64,000 bases of DNA from Pedobacter glucosidilyticus (GTDB lineage Bacteria; Bacteroidota; Bacteroidia; Sphingobacteriales; Sphingobacteriaceae). This document shows positions 9,310 through 19,300 of this stretch, piece by piece. A model generated the notes under the pieces. That model was not told where the DNA came from. It saw only the letters and a list, made by a program, of their open reading frames with translations, and ran no database searches. The stretch covers positions 165,176 to 229,175 of the forward strand of contig NZ_DLHN01000027.1 in NCBI RefSeq assembly GCF_002483235.1. The letters are read 5' to 3'. The position numbers and the translations under genes are program-made. Within the stretch, counting starts at the first letter, position 1. Each line of letters begins with the position of its first letter.

Positions 9310-9373
9310 GACTTTGGTACAATCAAAATAGACTCTAGTACAATGCTAAAGCTTATGTTTTATCTAACATTGC
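9310..9373 (+). promoter_or_regulatory. Putative PUL regulatory site with two direct repeats
   Basis: GACTTTGGTACAAT (9310-9323) and GACTCTAGTACAAT (9331-9344) are direct repeats exactly 21 bp apart (two helical turns). Twenty bases after the second repeat comes TAACATTG (9365-9372). The same TAGTACAAT-N20-TAAMATTG arrangement, with identical spacing, occurs at 20644-20686 and 27175-27217. It lies upstream of the ROK remnant and the susC gene and is a candidate target of the hybrid regulator encoded at 16341. Confidence 0.55.
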
Positions 9374-9414
9374 TTTATAAACCAAATAAACCAATTATTA
9401 AAAATTTAAAACGA

Positions 9415-9702
9415 ATGAAAAGCGCACCTCATATTGTGATGAACGCAGATTTTGGCGGTTCGCACATGACTACAAAGCTTATTTATATTAAACAGCGGCA
9501 ACTTACTGGAGAAACTAGCATACATGAGGACTACGAAAATTTTAATTTAACCATACCTTATCTGTTTAATGATTATAAAGGTATCTCAAAAATTAAACGT
9601 ATAGCCCAGTTTAACTCATTTCGCTGTTTAAATACGAAAAGAATGAATTTGAGTTACCTCGAAAAAATTGAGTATAATAAACCTAATTATAAACCAAACT
9701 AA
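9415..9702 (+). pseudogene. Decayed copy of the ROK-family sugar kinase
   Basis: From ATG 9415 the frame reads MKSAPHIVMNADFGGSHMTT, which matches the intact kinase at 33312 (MESTSHIVMSADVGGSHITT) almost residue for residue. A middle block then corresponds poorly, and a second matching stretch YKGISKIKRIAQFNSFRCLN lines up with YEKGISKINNVSKFNSLYGL of the intact protein. About 35 residues between the two blocks and everything after about residue 110 of the intact gene are missing, including the MPGPFDYE active-site region, the GTGLG loop and the C-terminal lobe. It cannot be an active kinase. A longer frame from 9343 exists but ATG 9415 is the homologous start. It lies between the putative regulatory site and susC, so it may be transcribed as leader. 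Confidence 0.8.
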
Positions 9703-9712
9703 ATTTAGAAGT

Positions 9713-12700
9713 ATGAATTTCTATGGTAGAAGCACTATACGTAAAAAGCAAAATTATACCTCCTTTAAAAGAAGTTTACCCATAGTGAAAATTACACTTA
9801 CTTTAACCTTAGCAACCATCTTACAGGCTAGTGCCTCTGGATATGAACAAGCTACTCTTTCTCATCAAACAGAGAACTTTAAGCAAGTACAAAAACAGGT
9901 GATGGTTACTGGTAAAGTTACAGATGTAAATGGGGATGCTTTACCTGGTGTAGTTATAAAAGTAAAAAACACTAATATTTCTTCACAAACTAATGTTGAT
10001 GGCAAATACAGTATCAAAGCTGCCGATGAAAATGCTATCCTCGTTTTCTCTTATTTAGGATTTAAAACCACAGAAAGAAAAATAGGTAATCAATCCATTA
10101 TCAACGTTCAGTTAAGTGAAAATTATACCAACCTAAATGAAGTAGTAGTTGTAGGATATGGAACACAAGCTAAAAGTGAAATCACAGGTTCTGCAAGTTC
10201 CATAAAGGCTGATCAAATTGATCAGTTTGCCGGAGGTTCTATCAATACCAGTTTACAAGGTAAAATTGCAGGTTTACAAATCACAAACAATTCTGGCGAG
10301 CCTGGGGCTGGTGCCAACATTACCTTAAGAGGGGTTTCATCTATTAATGGAGCAAGTCAGCCTTTATTTATTATTGATGGAATTCCTGTAAATAATGACA
10401 CCTTTGAATCTTTAAATGATGGTGCCTCTTTTAGTCCTTTAAATGATATCAATCCAGCAGATATTGCTTCTATTGAAGTGTTAAAAGATGCTGGAACCGC
10501 ATCCATCTATGGTTCAAGAGCTTCTAACGGCGTTATATTAATTACTACTAAAACGGGAACAAGCACTAAGCCAACAATTAATTTGGCATATAATAGCAGT
10601 TTTGTAGATATTTCCAGAAAGATAGGGATTCTTAATGCTACTCAATTCAGAAGCGCAAATTATGATGCTGCTATCAATGCTACTGGCTTGCCACCAACCC
10701 GTATTCCTTTATATGATTCTTTACATCCCTACTATCGTGATTCTTATGATTATCAGGATATCATGTATCGCGAAACCTTTCAGCAAAAGCTAGATTTAAG
10801 TGTAAGTGGTACTTCTAAAGAGAAAAATGTAGATTATTTTATTAGTGCCGGTTACAGAGATTTAGCACCCATTGTTATTGAAACACAGTACAAACAGGTT
10901 TTCGGAAACGCCAAAGTAAATTATAACATCAGTAAATTTATTAAAGGCTCTACTAACTTTAATTTGTCAAACTATAATTATAACAGACAAGACAATAGTA
11001 TTATTTTTAGGTATTTAGGAAGTTTCCCGGTGTATAGCCCTTATGATCCTATTACTGGAAGTATTATCCCTTTGTTTGAATCCTCTAGACCCAACCCTTT
11101 GGCGCAAGCTTTATACATGACCAATGATGTAAAAAGATGGCGTATTTTAGGTAAGCAAGAATTTACTGCTACTATTTTAAAAGGATTGGATTTTAGAACC
11201 AATATTTCCTTAGATTATAGTAATACAGAAAGTTTTTTCTACAACCCTCCTATTTTATCCACCAATTTATCAGCTCAATCCATTTTCAGCGACTATCGTC
11301 CTGAATTGAGATCTTCAATCGTAAATGAGAACACATTGACTTATAAAAAGACGTTTAAGAAAAAGCATAACCTTACTTTCTTGTTGGGCCAATCTTATCA
11401 AATTTTTAAAACCAATAGCACTTTTGTTAGAGGAATAGGAAATATCGACAACCAAATTACTGCTATTAGCGGCTCGGCAAGTATTTCAACTTTTAACCAA
11501 AGTATGCAAGAGAACGTTCTGCTTTCTTATTTTACCAGAGCAAATTATAACTATAAAAGTAAATACTTGTTTTCTTTCTTAATGAGAAGAGATGGTTCTT
11601 CGAGATTTGGAACTGCTAATCAAAACTCTTATTTCCCTTCTGTATCCGGAGGCTGGCGTTTTTCTGAAGAAAAATGGAGCAAAAAGTTAGGTTGGTTATA
11701 TGATGGTAAATTAAGAGCGAGTTATGGTATCACTGGAAATCAAAATATTGCTAATTATGCTTCAAAAGGCTCTTTAGGAAGAGCCGGCTCTTATTTGGGT
11801 GAAGTTTCTATTACCGCAGATGCCCTTGGAAATGCAGATTTGAGATGGGAAACCACCAAACAATTTGATATAGGTACGGATCTTTCTTTCTTTAAAGGAC
11901 GATTAAATTTTACAGCAGATTACTACACCAAAAACAGTAACGATTTATTATTTAACGTACAAATACCTACCCAAACAGGTTATAGCTTTATTCCGTTTAA
12001 CTTCGGAAGTTTAAGTAATAAAGGTGTAGAGCTATCTGTAGACGGAGTAGTTATTGATAAAGCTTTTAAGTGGTCATCAACAATAACATTTGGTTTAAAT
12101 AGAAATAAAGTTACTTCATTACCTGGTAATGAGGATTATAGACCAACTAATTTCAGTTTAGCTCGTGTTGGCGAAGCTGTTGGTGTTTTTTATGGCTTTA
12201 AAGCTTTAGGAATTTATGCCAGAGATGAAGACAATGTATATATAGATGCTAACGGACAGATTTCACAGTATAGAAGAGGCTCTGCAGATGGGGACATATA
12301 TAAAGGTGGTGACGTTATTTTTGAAGACATCAATAATGATGGCATTATTGATATTGATGACCAGCAAATTATAGGAAATCCAACACCTAAAGCATTTGGC
12401 GGATTTCAAAATACTTTTTCTTACAAGCGTTTCACACTAAACCTATTTATCAATGCTGTTTTTGGTAACGATATCTTTAACGATTTAAACAGACGTTTAG
12501 ATGGTAACCAATTTGACGTTAACTATTCTACTAAGCAATTAAGAAGATGGAGACAACAAGGTGATGTAACAGATGTGCCAAGACTAGAACGAGGTGATCG
12601 TATGAGAAATTATTCGGTAAGTAGTTTGTTTGTAGAAGATGGCTCTTTTATCAGAGTTCAAAATGTGGCCTTAAGTTACAATTTACCTCCAAAGACCATA

Positions 12701-12883
12701 AAGAATATTGGATTAAACGCTGCTAATTTAGGTTTTAGTGTTCAAAATCTATTCACTTTTGGTAGTTATACCGGCTATGACCCAGAGGTAAGTGCCGGAA
12801 ACAACCCACTAGGGTTTGGTGTTGACAATGGTTCATTTCCTAGAACCAGATCTTATAACCTATCTCTAAACATTAAATTTTAA
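9713..12883 (+). CDS. SusC/RagA-family TonB-linked outer-membrane transporter of the PUL
   Basis: A TonB-dependent oligosaccharide transporter of 1056 residues counted from MNFYGRSTIRKKQ, a start style common in Sphingobacteriaceae SusC proteins; an upstream ATG at 9668 overlaps the ROK remnant and is less likely. After a long basic leader and hydrophobic signal (to about residue 43, ASASG) comes a CarboxypepD_reg-like domain (VTGKVTDVNGDALPGVVIKV), the LNEVVVVGYGTQ motif, the plug with ASIYGSRASNGVILITTKTG, and the beta-barrel ending YNLSLNIKF. It is followed after 4 bp by its SusD partner and then by a surface lipoprotein. It would import oligosaccharides released at the surface into the periplasm. 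The hybrid regulator downstream probably controls it. Confidence 0.95.
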   Translation: MNFYGRSTIRKKQNYTSFKRSLPIVKITLTLTLATILQASASGYEQATLSHQTENFKQVQKQVMVTGKVTDVNGDALPGVVIKVKNTNISSQTNVDGKYSIKAADENAILVFSYLGFKTTERKIGNQSIINVQLSENYTNLNEVVVVGYGTQAKSEITGSASSIKADQIDQFAGGSINTSLQGKIAGLQITNNSGEPGAGANITLRGVSSINGASQPLFIIDGIPVNNDTFESLNDGASFSPLNDINPADIASIEVLKDAGTASIYGSRASNGVILITTKTGTSTKPTINLAYNSSFVDISRKIGILNATQFRSANYDAAINATGLPPTRIPLYDSLHPYYRDSYDYQDIMYRETFQQKLDLSVSGTSKEKNVDYFISAGYRDLAPIVIETQYKQVFGNAKVNYNISKFIKGSTNFNLSNYNYNRQDNSIIFRYLGSFPVYSPYDPITGSIIPLFESSRPNPLAQALYMTNDVKRWRILGKQEFTATILKGLDFRTNISLDYSNTESFFYNPPILSTNLSAQSIFSDYRPELRSSIVNENTLTYKKTFKKKHNLTFLLGQSYQIFKTNSTFVRGIGNIDNQITAISGSASISTFNQSMQENVLLSYFTRANYNYKSKYLFSFLMRRDGSSRFGTANQNSYFPSVSGGWRFSEEKWSKKLGWLYDGKLRASYGITGNQNIANYASKGSLGRAGSYLGEVSITADALGNADLRWETTKQFDIGTDLSFFKGRLNFTADYYTKNSNDLLFNVQIPTQTGYSFIPFNFGSLSNKGVELSVDGVVIDKAFKWSSTITFGLNRNKVTSLPGNEDYRPTNFSLARVGEAVGVFYGFKALGIYARDEDNVYIDANGQISQYRRGSADGDIYKGGDVIFEDINNDGIIDIDDQQIIGNPTPKAFGGFQNTFSYKRFTLNLFINAVFGNDIFNDLNRRLDGNQFDVNYSTKQLRRWRQQGDVTDVPRLERGDRMRNYSVSSLFVEDGSFIRVQNVALSYNLPPKTIKNIGLNAANLGFSVQNLFTFGSYTGYDPEVSAGNNPLGFGVDNGSFPRTRSYNLSLNIKF

Positions 12884-12887
12884 TTAC

Positions 12888-14447
12888 ATGAAAAATATCA
12901 TCAAACTTTTAACCGGATTAGGCTGTCTTATAACAGTTATTAGTTCATGTAAATCTGCTTTAGATCGTGACCCTCTAACAGAATATACTTACGATAATTA
13001 TTGGAATGAGCCTTCGCAAGCTAGTGCGGCATTAAGTGGAGCATATTTCAGATTACAATCTACCTTAAATACTGAATTTGTCTTATACGGTGAAGCCAGA
13101 GCAGACATGCTTGCAGTACCCAGAGAAGACAATGTGACCAACTTGGCCCTTTTAGGAAATAGGTTAAGTCCTGATTTAGCGATATCTGATTGGTCTAACT
13201 TTTACAGGGTGATTGGTCAAGCCAACTTGATTATCAAGAATGTAAAAGAAATGAGGGAAAGAGGCATTTATGCTAATCAAACAGCCGAGTATAATAGAGT
13301 TTTAGGGCAGGCTTTAGGTTTAAGAGCATATTGCTATTTGCTGATGACTAAAGTTTGGGGAAATGTACCTCTTATTACCGAGCCTATATTAAGCAATGGA
13401 GACATTAATTCTTTTAAAACCCCAAGAACAGATTCTCTGAAAGTTTACAATCAGGTTGCTACAGATTTATTGCAAGCAAGAGATTTACTACCTGCATCTT
13501 ATACAGATGCTAGAAGAACCAGAGCCACACTAACTAAAGGAGGAATTGACGCTATTCTTACCGATTATTTCATGTGGCGCAATAATGTTGATAGCGCATT
13601 AATATACTCTAGAAATATCTTAGACAATACTACGCAGTACAGATTAGCCGCATTACATGATCCTAACATAGATTATTTAAGCAGACCGCAAGTAGATATT
13701 GACAATACAGAATATGCCAAAATGTTTATTGATGGATTTAGTCCGGAATCTATTTTTGAGATTGAGTACAGCTTTGATGAAGGTACTACTTCTGGTTTAT
13801 TAGCTTTATTTGCTGGTGGCGATGGTGTAGCCCAGTTTGTAGCTAATGCTGTTTTTGCTTCAAAATTTTCATCAACAGACTTAAGGAATTTGGCTAATTT
13901 TAGATCTAGTGTTCAAATATTTAAACAATTCCCTAAAGGAACTTTTGATAGAAATACCCAAAACGACAAAAATGTAATCCTGTACCGATTGGCAGATATC
14001 ATCTTGCTAAGAGCCGAAGCCTTTGTTGCTAAAGGAGATAGAGCTGCTGCTTGGAATTTACTTAAGAGAATTAGAGAAAGAACATTTGGACCTGTAGAAA
14101 TACAAACTCCGGATGCAAATTCACCAACAGGTTATGTAATTAATAATCCAAATCCCAATAACAAATTTAATACTGGTCCAACGGGTAGTAATGAAATGGC
14201 TGCATTTATGGCGCTTTCAAGAAGTGCAGCAATTGATGTTATTTTGGAAGAAAGACAAAAAGAGCTATGTTTTGAGGGTAAAAGATGGTTTGATTTGGTA
14301 AGAACTGGTAGAGTATTAACGGCCAAAGTTACCGCTAATGGTGTGGAACGCCCTCTTGTAGTTAATGCAGCAAACATCTTATTTCCGATTAACTTAAATG
14401 TGATTAGATTAAACCCATTGATCGAGCAAAATAATTTTTACAAATAA
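12888..14447 (+). CDS. SusD/RagB-family glycan-binding lipoprotein
   Basis: 519 residues. The signal ends in ITVISSC with lipobox Cys at about residue 21, followed by KSALDRDPLTEYTYDNYW, the usual SusD start. The helical core shows RVLGQALGLRAYCYLLMTKVWGNVPLI, and the C-terminal part has ILYRLADIILLRAEAFVAKG and the highly conserved VILEERQKELCFEGKRWFDL. Length is normal. SusD caps SusC and presents glycan to it at the cell surface. It begins 4 bp after susC and is followed by a third gene after 9 bp, so the three are one operon. Confidence 0.96.
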   Translation: MKNIIKLLTGLGCLITVISSCKSALDRDPLTEYTYDNYWNEPSQASAALSGAYFRLQSTLNTEFVLYGEARADMLAVPREDNVTNLALLGNRLSPDLAISDWSNFYRVIGQANLIIKNVKEMRERGIYANQTAEYNRVLGQALGLRAYCYLLMTKVWGNVPLITEPILSNGDINSFKTPRTDSLKVYNQVATDLLQARDLLPASYTDARRTRATLTKGGIDAILTDYFMWRNNVDSALIYSRNILDNTTQYRLAALHDPNIDYLSRPQVDIDNTEYAKMFIDGFSPESIFEIEYSFDEGTTSGLLALFAGGDGVAQFVANAVFASKFSSTDLRNLANFRSSVQIFKQFPKGTFDRNTQNDKNVILYRLADIILLRAEAFVAKGDRAAAWNLLKRIRERTFGPVEIQTPDANSPTGYVINNPNPNNKFNTGPTGSNEMAAFMALSRSAAIDVILEERQKELCFEGKRWFDLVRTGRVLTAKVTANGVERPLVVNAANILFPINLNVIRLNPLIEQNNFYK

Positions 14448-14456
14448 AATCAAGAA

Positions 14457-15995
14457 ATGATGAAGAAAATAACTTATCTAAAGATTTTAATCTGTACAAT
14501 GATACTCAGTATGAGTATCACCTCTTGTGAAAAATTTTCACTACTTAAAAATGAAAATGTAGAGCATATTTCAGCTGGTGTAAATCTTAAAACTAAGACC
14601 GTATGGGAATTTATATCAGAAAATAACTTCCATGAAAATGACCCTACCAAGATTGGTTTATTTGGTAAAGCTATACAACATGCAGGTTTAAAAGATTTAC
14701 TAAATGATTCTAAACAAAACTTAACGGTAATTATTCCTAATGATGATGTACTTCAAAATTTCATTGAAGGTTTAGGTTATACTGAAGTAGAAGATGTACC
14801 AGCTATTATTTTGAAGAATATCTTACTAAACAATATTATTGAGAGACGTGTAAGATCTTTTGATTTAGAAGCAGGCGTAAATTATTCTTACCCTAGTTTA
14901 AGTAATGATAGCTTATACCTAACCCGTAGTATTGCTGTTGGCAACGAGTATGTACTAACCGTTAATTCATCACCCAATGCAAGCTCCGTGAGTGCTAGCG
15001 TTAGAACTCAAAATTTAGAATTTATTAATGGGGTAGCTCATGTGGTAAACACTTTCACCTATTATACAGCTAAAACAAATCCTAAGGATCAAGTAAACCC
15101 AGCTAATGTTTCTATTTTAACTGATACCATTTACGTGACTAAAGATACTTACCTTCAGAATGGAACTGCTAATAGAACATTAAATTATGGCAGTATACAA
15201 GACGTACAAACTAAATTGTTTGGCGCTACAGGTAATGCCGCAAGTTTTAGTAAAAGGACTTTAACTCAGTATGCTGTTAGGGGACCTCGTTTTAATGGTA
15301 GAATTGGAACTGTAAGGCTAGAAATGTTTTTCAATACTATTCAAATTAACAATCCTCAAACTCCTACTACCATGAATTTCTTTGAAGAGCAAAATGTTGA
15401 TTGGAACGAAAGCACAGTAAGCTGGGTAACTGCACCAACTTTTGGTTCTATTTCAATTGGTAGCTTAAGTTTAACTCAAGCCATGAGAAATACATGGGCA
15501 AATATTGACATTACTTCTTTCTATAATGCTGCTTTAAGCCAAGGTAAAACCTTTGTAAATATTGGTGGTGCTGTTGTTCCAGATTTAAACACACATTTCC
15601 GTTCTAAAGAATTCAGTGGTGGGGCTTTCAGATCAAGATTAATTCTTAGCAGTCCACCGGTTAGTATTATTAGTCCCGCAGCAAATAATCCAATAGAAGT
15701 TCAGGTTTCAAACCCAGTTAAAGTATTGTCTTTAAATGAGCTTAGATTTCAAGGTACTGCTGATAAAAACATTTCTTACACTTTAACTCAGGCTCCTCAA
15801 AACGGATTCTTAGTTTTAAATGGTATCCCATTACTTGTAAACGCTTCTTTTACACAAGAGCAGATAGCTAAAGGTGTAGTAAAATACTTGTACAATGGCA
15901 CTGCCCCAAGTACAGATACTGCAATTTTAGAGGCTAGAGATTTCCAAGGAGGTATATATAATCAGTTAGTTAACTTAACATTTAATATCAGATAA
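14457..15995 (+). CDS. Surface lipoprotein with fasciclin, DNRLRE and CSPG/cadherin-like domains
   Basis: 512 residues. Signal peptide ends SMSITSC (lipobox Cys near residue 24). Residues about 45-205 are a fasciclin domain (LFGKAIQHAGLKDLLNDSKQ, TVIIPNDDVLQNFI, INGVAHVVN). Residues about 220-395 look like a DNRLRE domain (DTYLQNGTANRTLNYGSIQD, VDWNESTVSWVTAP). The last 110 residues contain YTLTQAPQNGFLVLNG and FTQEQIAKGVVKYLYNG, the pattern of a CSPG/cadherin-3 repeat. In the third position of a sus operon such proteins are usually surface glycan-binding proteins; this domain mix suggests the same role but has no proven ligand. It starts at ATG ATG 9 bp after susD. Confidence 0.75.
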   Translation: MMKKITYLKILICTMILSMSITSCEKFSLLKNENVEHISAGVNLKTKTVWEFISENNFHENDPTKIGLFGKAIQHAGLKDLLNDSKQNLTVIIPNDDVLQNFIEGLGYTEVEDVPAIILKNILLNNIIERRVRSFDLEAGVNYSYPSLSNDSLYLTRSIAVGNEYVLTVNSSPNASSVSASVRTQNLEFINGVAHVVNTFTYYTAKTNPKDQVNPANVSILTDTIYVTKDTYLQNGTANRTLNYGSIQDVQTKLFGATGNAASFSKRTLTQYAVRGPRFNGRIGTVRLEMFFNTIQINNPQTPTTMNFFEEQNVDWNESTVSWVTAPTFGSISIGSLSLTQAMRNTWANIDITSFYNAALSQGKTFVNIGGAVVPDLNTHFRSKEFSGGAFRSRLILSSPPVSIISPAANNPIEVQVSNPVKVLSLNELRFQGTADKNISYTLTQAPQNGFLVLNGIPLLVNASFTQEQIAKGVVKYLYNGTAPSTDTAILEARDFQGGIYNQLVNLTFNIR

Positions 15996-16016
15996 TTATA
16001 TCTGAAATATAGTTTT

Positions 16017-16143
16017 AGAGGCTGTCTCAAATCACCACTTTGTGTCAGGCTGAGCGGAGTCGAAGCCTTTTCTGAGTATATCAGAGAACATTTCGACTCC
16101 GCTCAATGTGACAAATATGATTTTTGAGACAGCCTCTTTTTTT
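16017..16143 (+). repeat. Long nested hairpin element acting as operon terminator
   Basis: Outer arms AGAGGCTGTCTCAAA (16017-16031) and TTTGAGACAGCCTCT (16123-16137) are perfect reverse complements and run into a T tract. Inside, a second imperfect pair is GCTGAGCGGAGTCGAAG (from 16050) and TTTCGACTCCGCTCA (16091-16105). The outer stem resembles intergenic palindromes I know as dispersed in Bacteroidota genomes. A shorter relative of the inner arm (GCGGAGTCAAAG) forms the terminator at 35951. The rest of 15996-16340 holds no gene and only the promoter region of the regulator. Confidence 0.75.
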
Positions 16144-16340
16144 ATCTATGTAGAGATGACTGAAAGACATAATGATGCTATATTTTTGGTGGAATAAATA
16201 ATTTTAACCATTTAAGAATTATACTGATATCCCTCATTGTAAAATAATTCAAACAAAAGAAATTAATACAAGCTAAACTTTAGCCGAGTCCATTTTTTTT
16301 ATTAGTTTAGTGCAAGCCAACATAAACGGGTAAAATATCA

Positions 16341-19300
16341 TTGCTTTTTTTCTGTCGATTTTTAATTAAACTCTTTGAGAGAATTACTTCTCTCTACAAG
16401 GATATTTTTAAACTAAAAATATCTAATGGCACTTTATTGCTGTTTTTTTTATTACTTGTACAGCAAACTAGTTATGCTCAGGCTAGATTCTTTAGCCAGC
16501 AATTAGACAATAGTACAGGCTTATCTAACAGCTGTTTAAATTCTATCTATCAAGATTCTGATAAACTTATGTGGTTTGGAACTTGGGACGGCCTAAGTAT
16601 GTACGATGGCTCCTCTTTTCACATATTTGAATACAGCCAAAGCAATACTAAAAAAAGTATCAGAAGCAATATAATTTATCAGATAAAGGAAGATAAAAAC
16701 AAGAATATATGGATTGCAACAATTGAAGGCATATCTAAGTATGATAAGTTAACTGGAAATTTTGAACACTATTTTTATAGTAAAGACCTTAATGATAAGG
16801 TTATAAACAAGGGCTTTCTTTTAGCAAAGGATTTAGATGGAACAATTTACGGTATCCAGAAAACTGATTCGTTTGTTAACTATTACGATACCAAAACCTC
16901 TAACTTTAAGAGATGCGATTTACCTGAATTTAAGCAAGGAAAAATATCAAAAATCATAAGTGACTATGCCAATAGATTATGGATTGTTACCAGAGGCGGA
17001 GGTTTGCAGGCTTATCAAAAGCGGAACAATAAGTTTACCAAAATTAAAAATTTAAACCTGCCAGATGATGTAGTAGATGTTTATGATGTCAACAGCACTA
17101 TATTTTATACCACCTCTAATAAACAACTGTTTAAAGCAAATGAGCAACTTAATTTTAAACAAGTAGCTGTTTTACCAAATGCTTTAAAAGCCATTACTTT
17201 CTTTAAAAACAACTATATCCTAGCTTGGTCTTCTAAAGGACTAGCTGAGTATAATACTGATTTTAAGCCTTCTAATAATTTAGAAGATGAGCTGCAGCCT
17301 TTACAAAATACAAGAATTACTTCTTTATATGTAGGCAGTCAAAACATACTTTGGATTGGTACAGATGGAAGTGGAGTAGTTAAAATTGCCGAAAAGCAAA
17401 ATCATTTTGGTTTGGTAAAGCAATTGCCAGGAGGAGGAAAAATCAATACTCCTATTAGAGCCTTTAATGAAGTTGATCATCAATTATGGATTGGAACTAA
17501 AGGAAATGGTATCATCACCATAAGCAATTTGGGTAAACCTAATGCCTCTAGCAGTTCCATCAAAACGTTTTATTCTGTTTATGGCTTATTAGATAACTGT
17601 GTTTATTCTATCCAAAAAGGGAAAGATAATTTTGTTTATGTAGGTTCTGATGCATTAGGCGTTACCTTGTATGACCAGCAGCAAAAAAAATGGTACACTT
17701 GGGACAAAATCTTAGAACATGATAAATACGACTCATTTAACTCTGTTCATAGTATTTTAATCGATAGAGACAGCTCTGTTTGGTTAGGATTAGAAACTTT
17801 TGGATTAATTCATGTTAAAATAAAAAGAAATAAGACTGGCTTACCTACCATCCAATACTTAAGAAAATACCCATATACAGGTAATAGATTTGGACCTGGT
17901 AATAATGTGATTTATACTTTAGAGAACGGCAATAACAACCAGCTATATGTTGGCTGTAGATATGGTGGATTGAGCATTTTTAATAAAAAAACAAAGACTT
18001 TTAGGACCATCAACGCCTTTTCTTATAAAAATAGCCTTTCAAATAATGATGTTCTGGCCTTATATAAAGATAAAACCAATAAACTTTGGATAGGTACCAG
18101 TTATGGCCTGAATTATATTGAAGAAAAGGACTTAATTAAAGACAAGCCTGTTTTTAAGAAAATCACCAAAGAGAATGGTTTACCAAATAATACCGTTCAT
18201 ACCATTACGCAAGATAACGAAGGTTTTATTTGGGCAAGTACAAATAAAGGTCTGGTGAAGATTAATCCAACATCTTTACAAATAGTAAGGTTTAAAGCAG
18301 CAGATGGCCTACAAAGTGATGAATTTAGTGATAACGCTGTTTGGAAAAACAGTGAAGGCTATCTGTTTTTTGGTGGGATTTATGGCTTTAATTATTTTCT
18401 CCCAAAGAATATAAAAACCAATAATTATCAGCCTAATTTGCTGCTTAGTGAAATTCAAATGGCTGGATTGTCAGAAGAAGTATCACAGTTTAACATTTTA
18501 AGTGCAAAAAATAATGCTCGTCCAAAAGAATATATTTTATCTCCGGGCGATAACTTTTTCGAGCTCAGAATTAAAGCAATAGATTATACAGGTTCTGAAA
18601 AATCTAATTACACCTATTTTTTAGAAGGAAATGATAAAGTGTGGCATTATTTAAGCCAAGACAATAAAATCACCTACAGTAATATTCCACCCGGTAATTA
18701 TACCTTGAAATTAAAGTGGTCTAATGAAAGTGGCGTTTGGACTAACGAAGTTATAGCCTTTAACCTTCAAATAAAGCAATATTTTTGGCTTACATGGATA
18801 GCTTTTCTAGGCTATTTTATTATAGCCGCATCAGGACTTTATGTTTTTTATAGATATAGAAGAAATAAGGTGAAAATGCAATATGAGCTATCTATGGAGC
18901 ACATGTTGAGAGAGAAAGACGAAGAAGTTCATCAAGAACAACTTAATTTCTTTACCAATATCGCTCATGAATTGCAAACACCATTAACACTGATATTAGG
19001 TTCTCTTGAACGCTATTTTCTTAAAGCAAAAACAGATACTAAACAAGGGCATAATTATTTTCTTTCTATTGTCAATCAGCAGGCTTCTCGCTTAAATTAT
19101 TTGGTTTATCAGCTTTTAGAATTTAGAAAAGCCGAAGCAGGGCATCTTAAAAATCATTATAGTTATGTAAATATTAGTAAGCTTTTAACTAATATTTCTG
19201 AGCTGTTTTTGCATGTAAATGATCAGGATAAATTTTATTATACTGCGAATATAGAACCTGATATAGAAACCTGGGTAGATAAAGATAAACTAGAAAAAAT

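Noticed and set aside
9343..9702. A complete 119-residue gene
   Set aside because: Its similarity to the kinase at 33312 begins only at residue 25, and most of the kinase is missing, so it is a remnant and not a real small gene.
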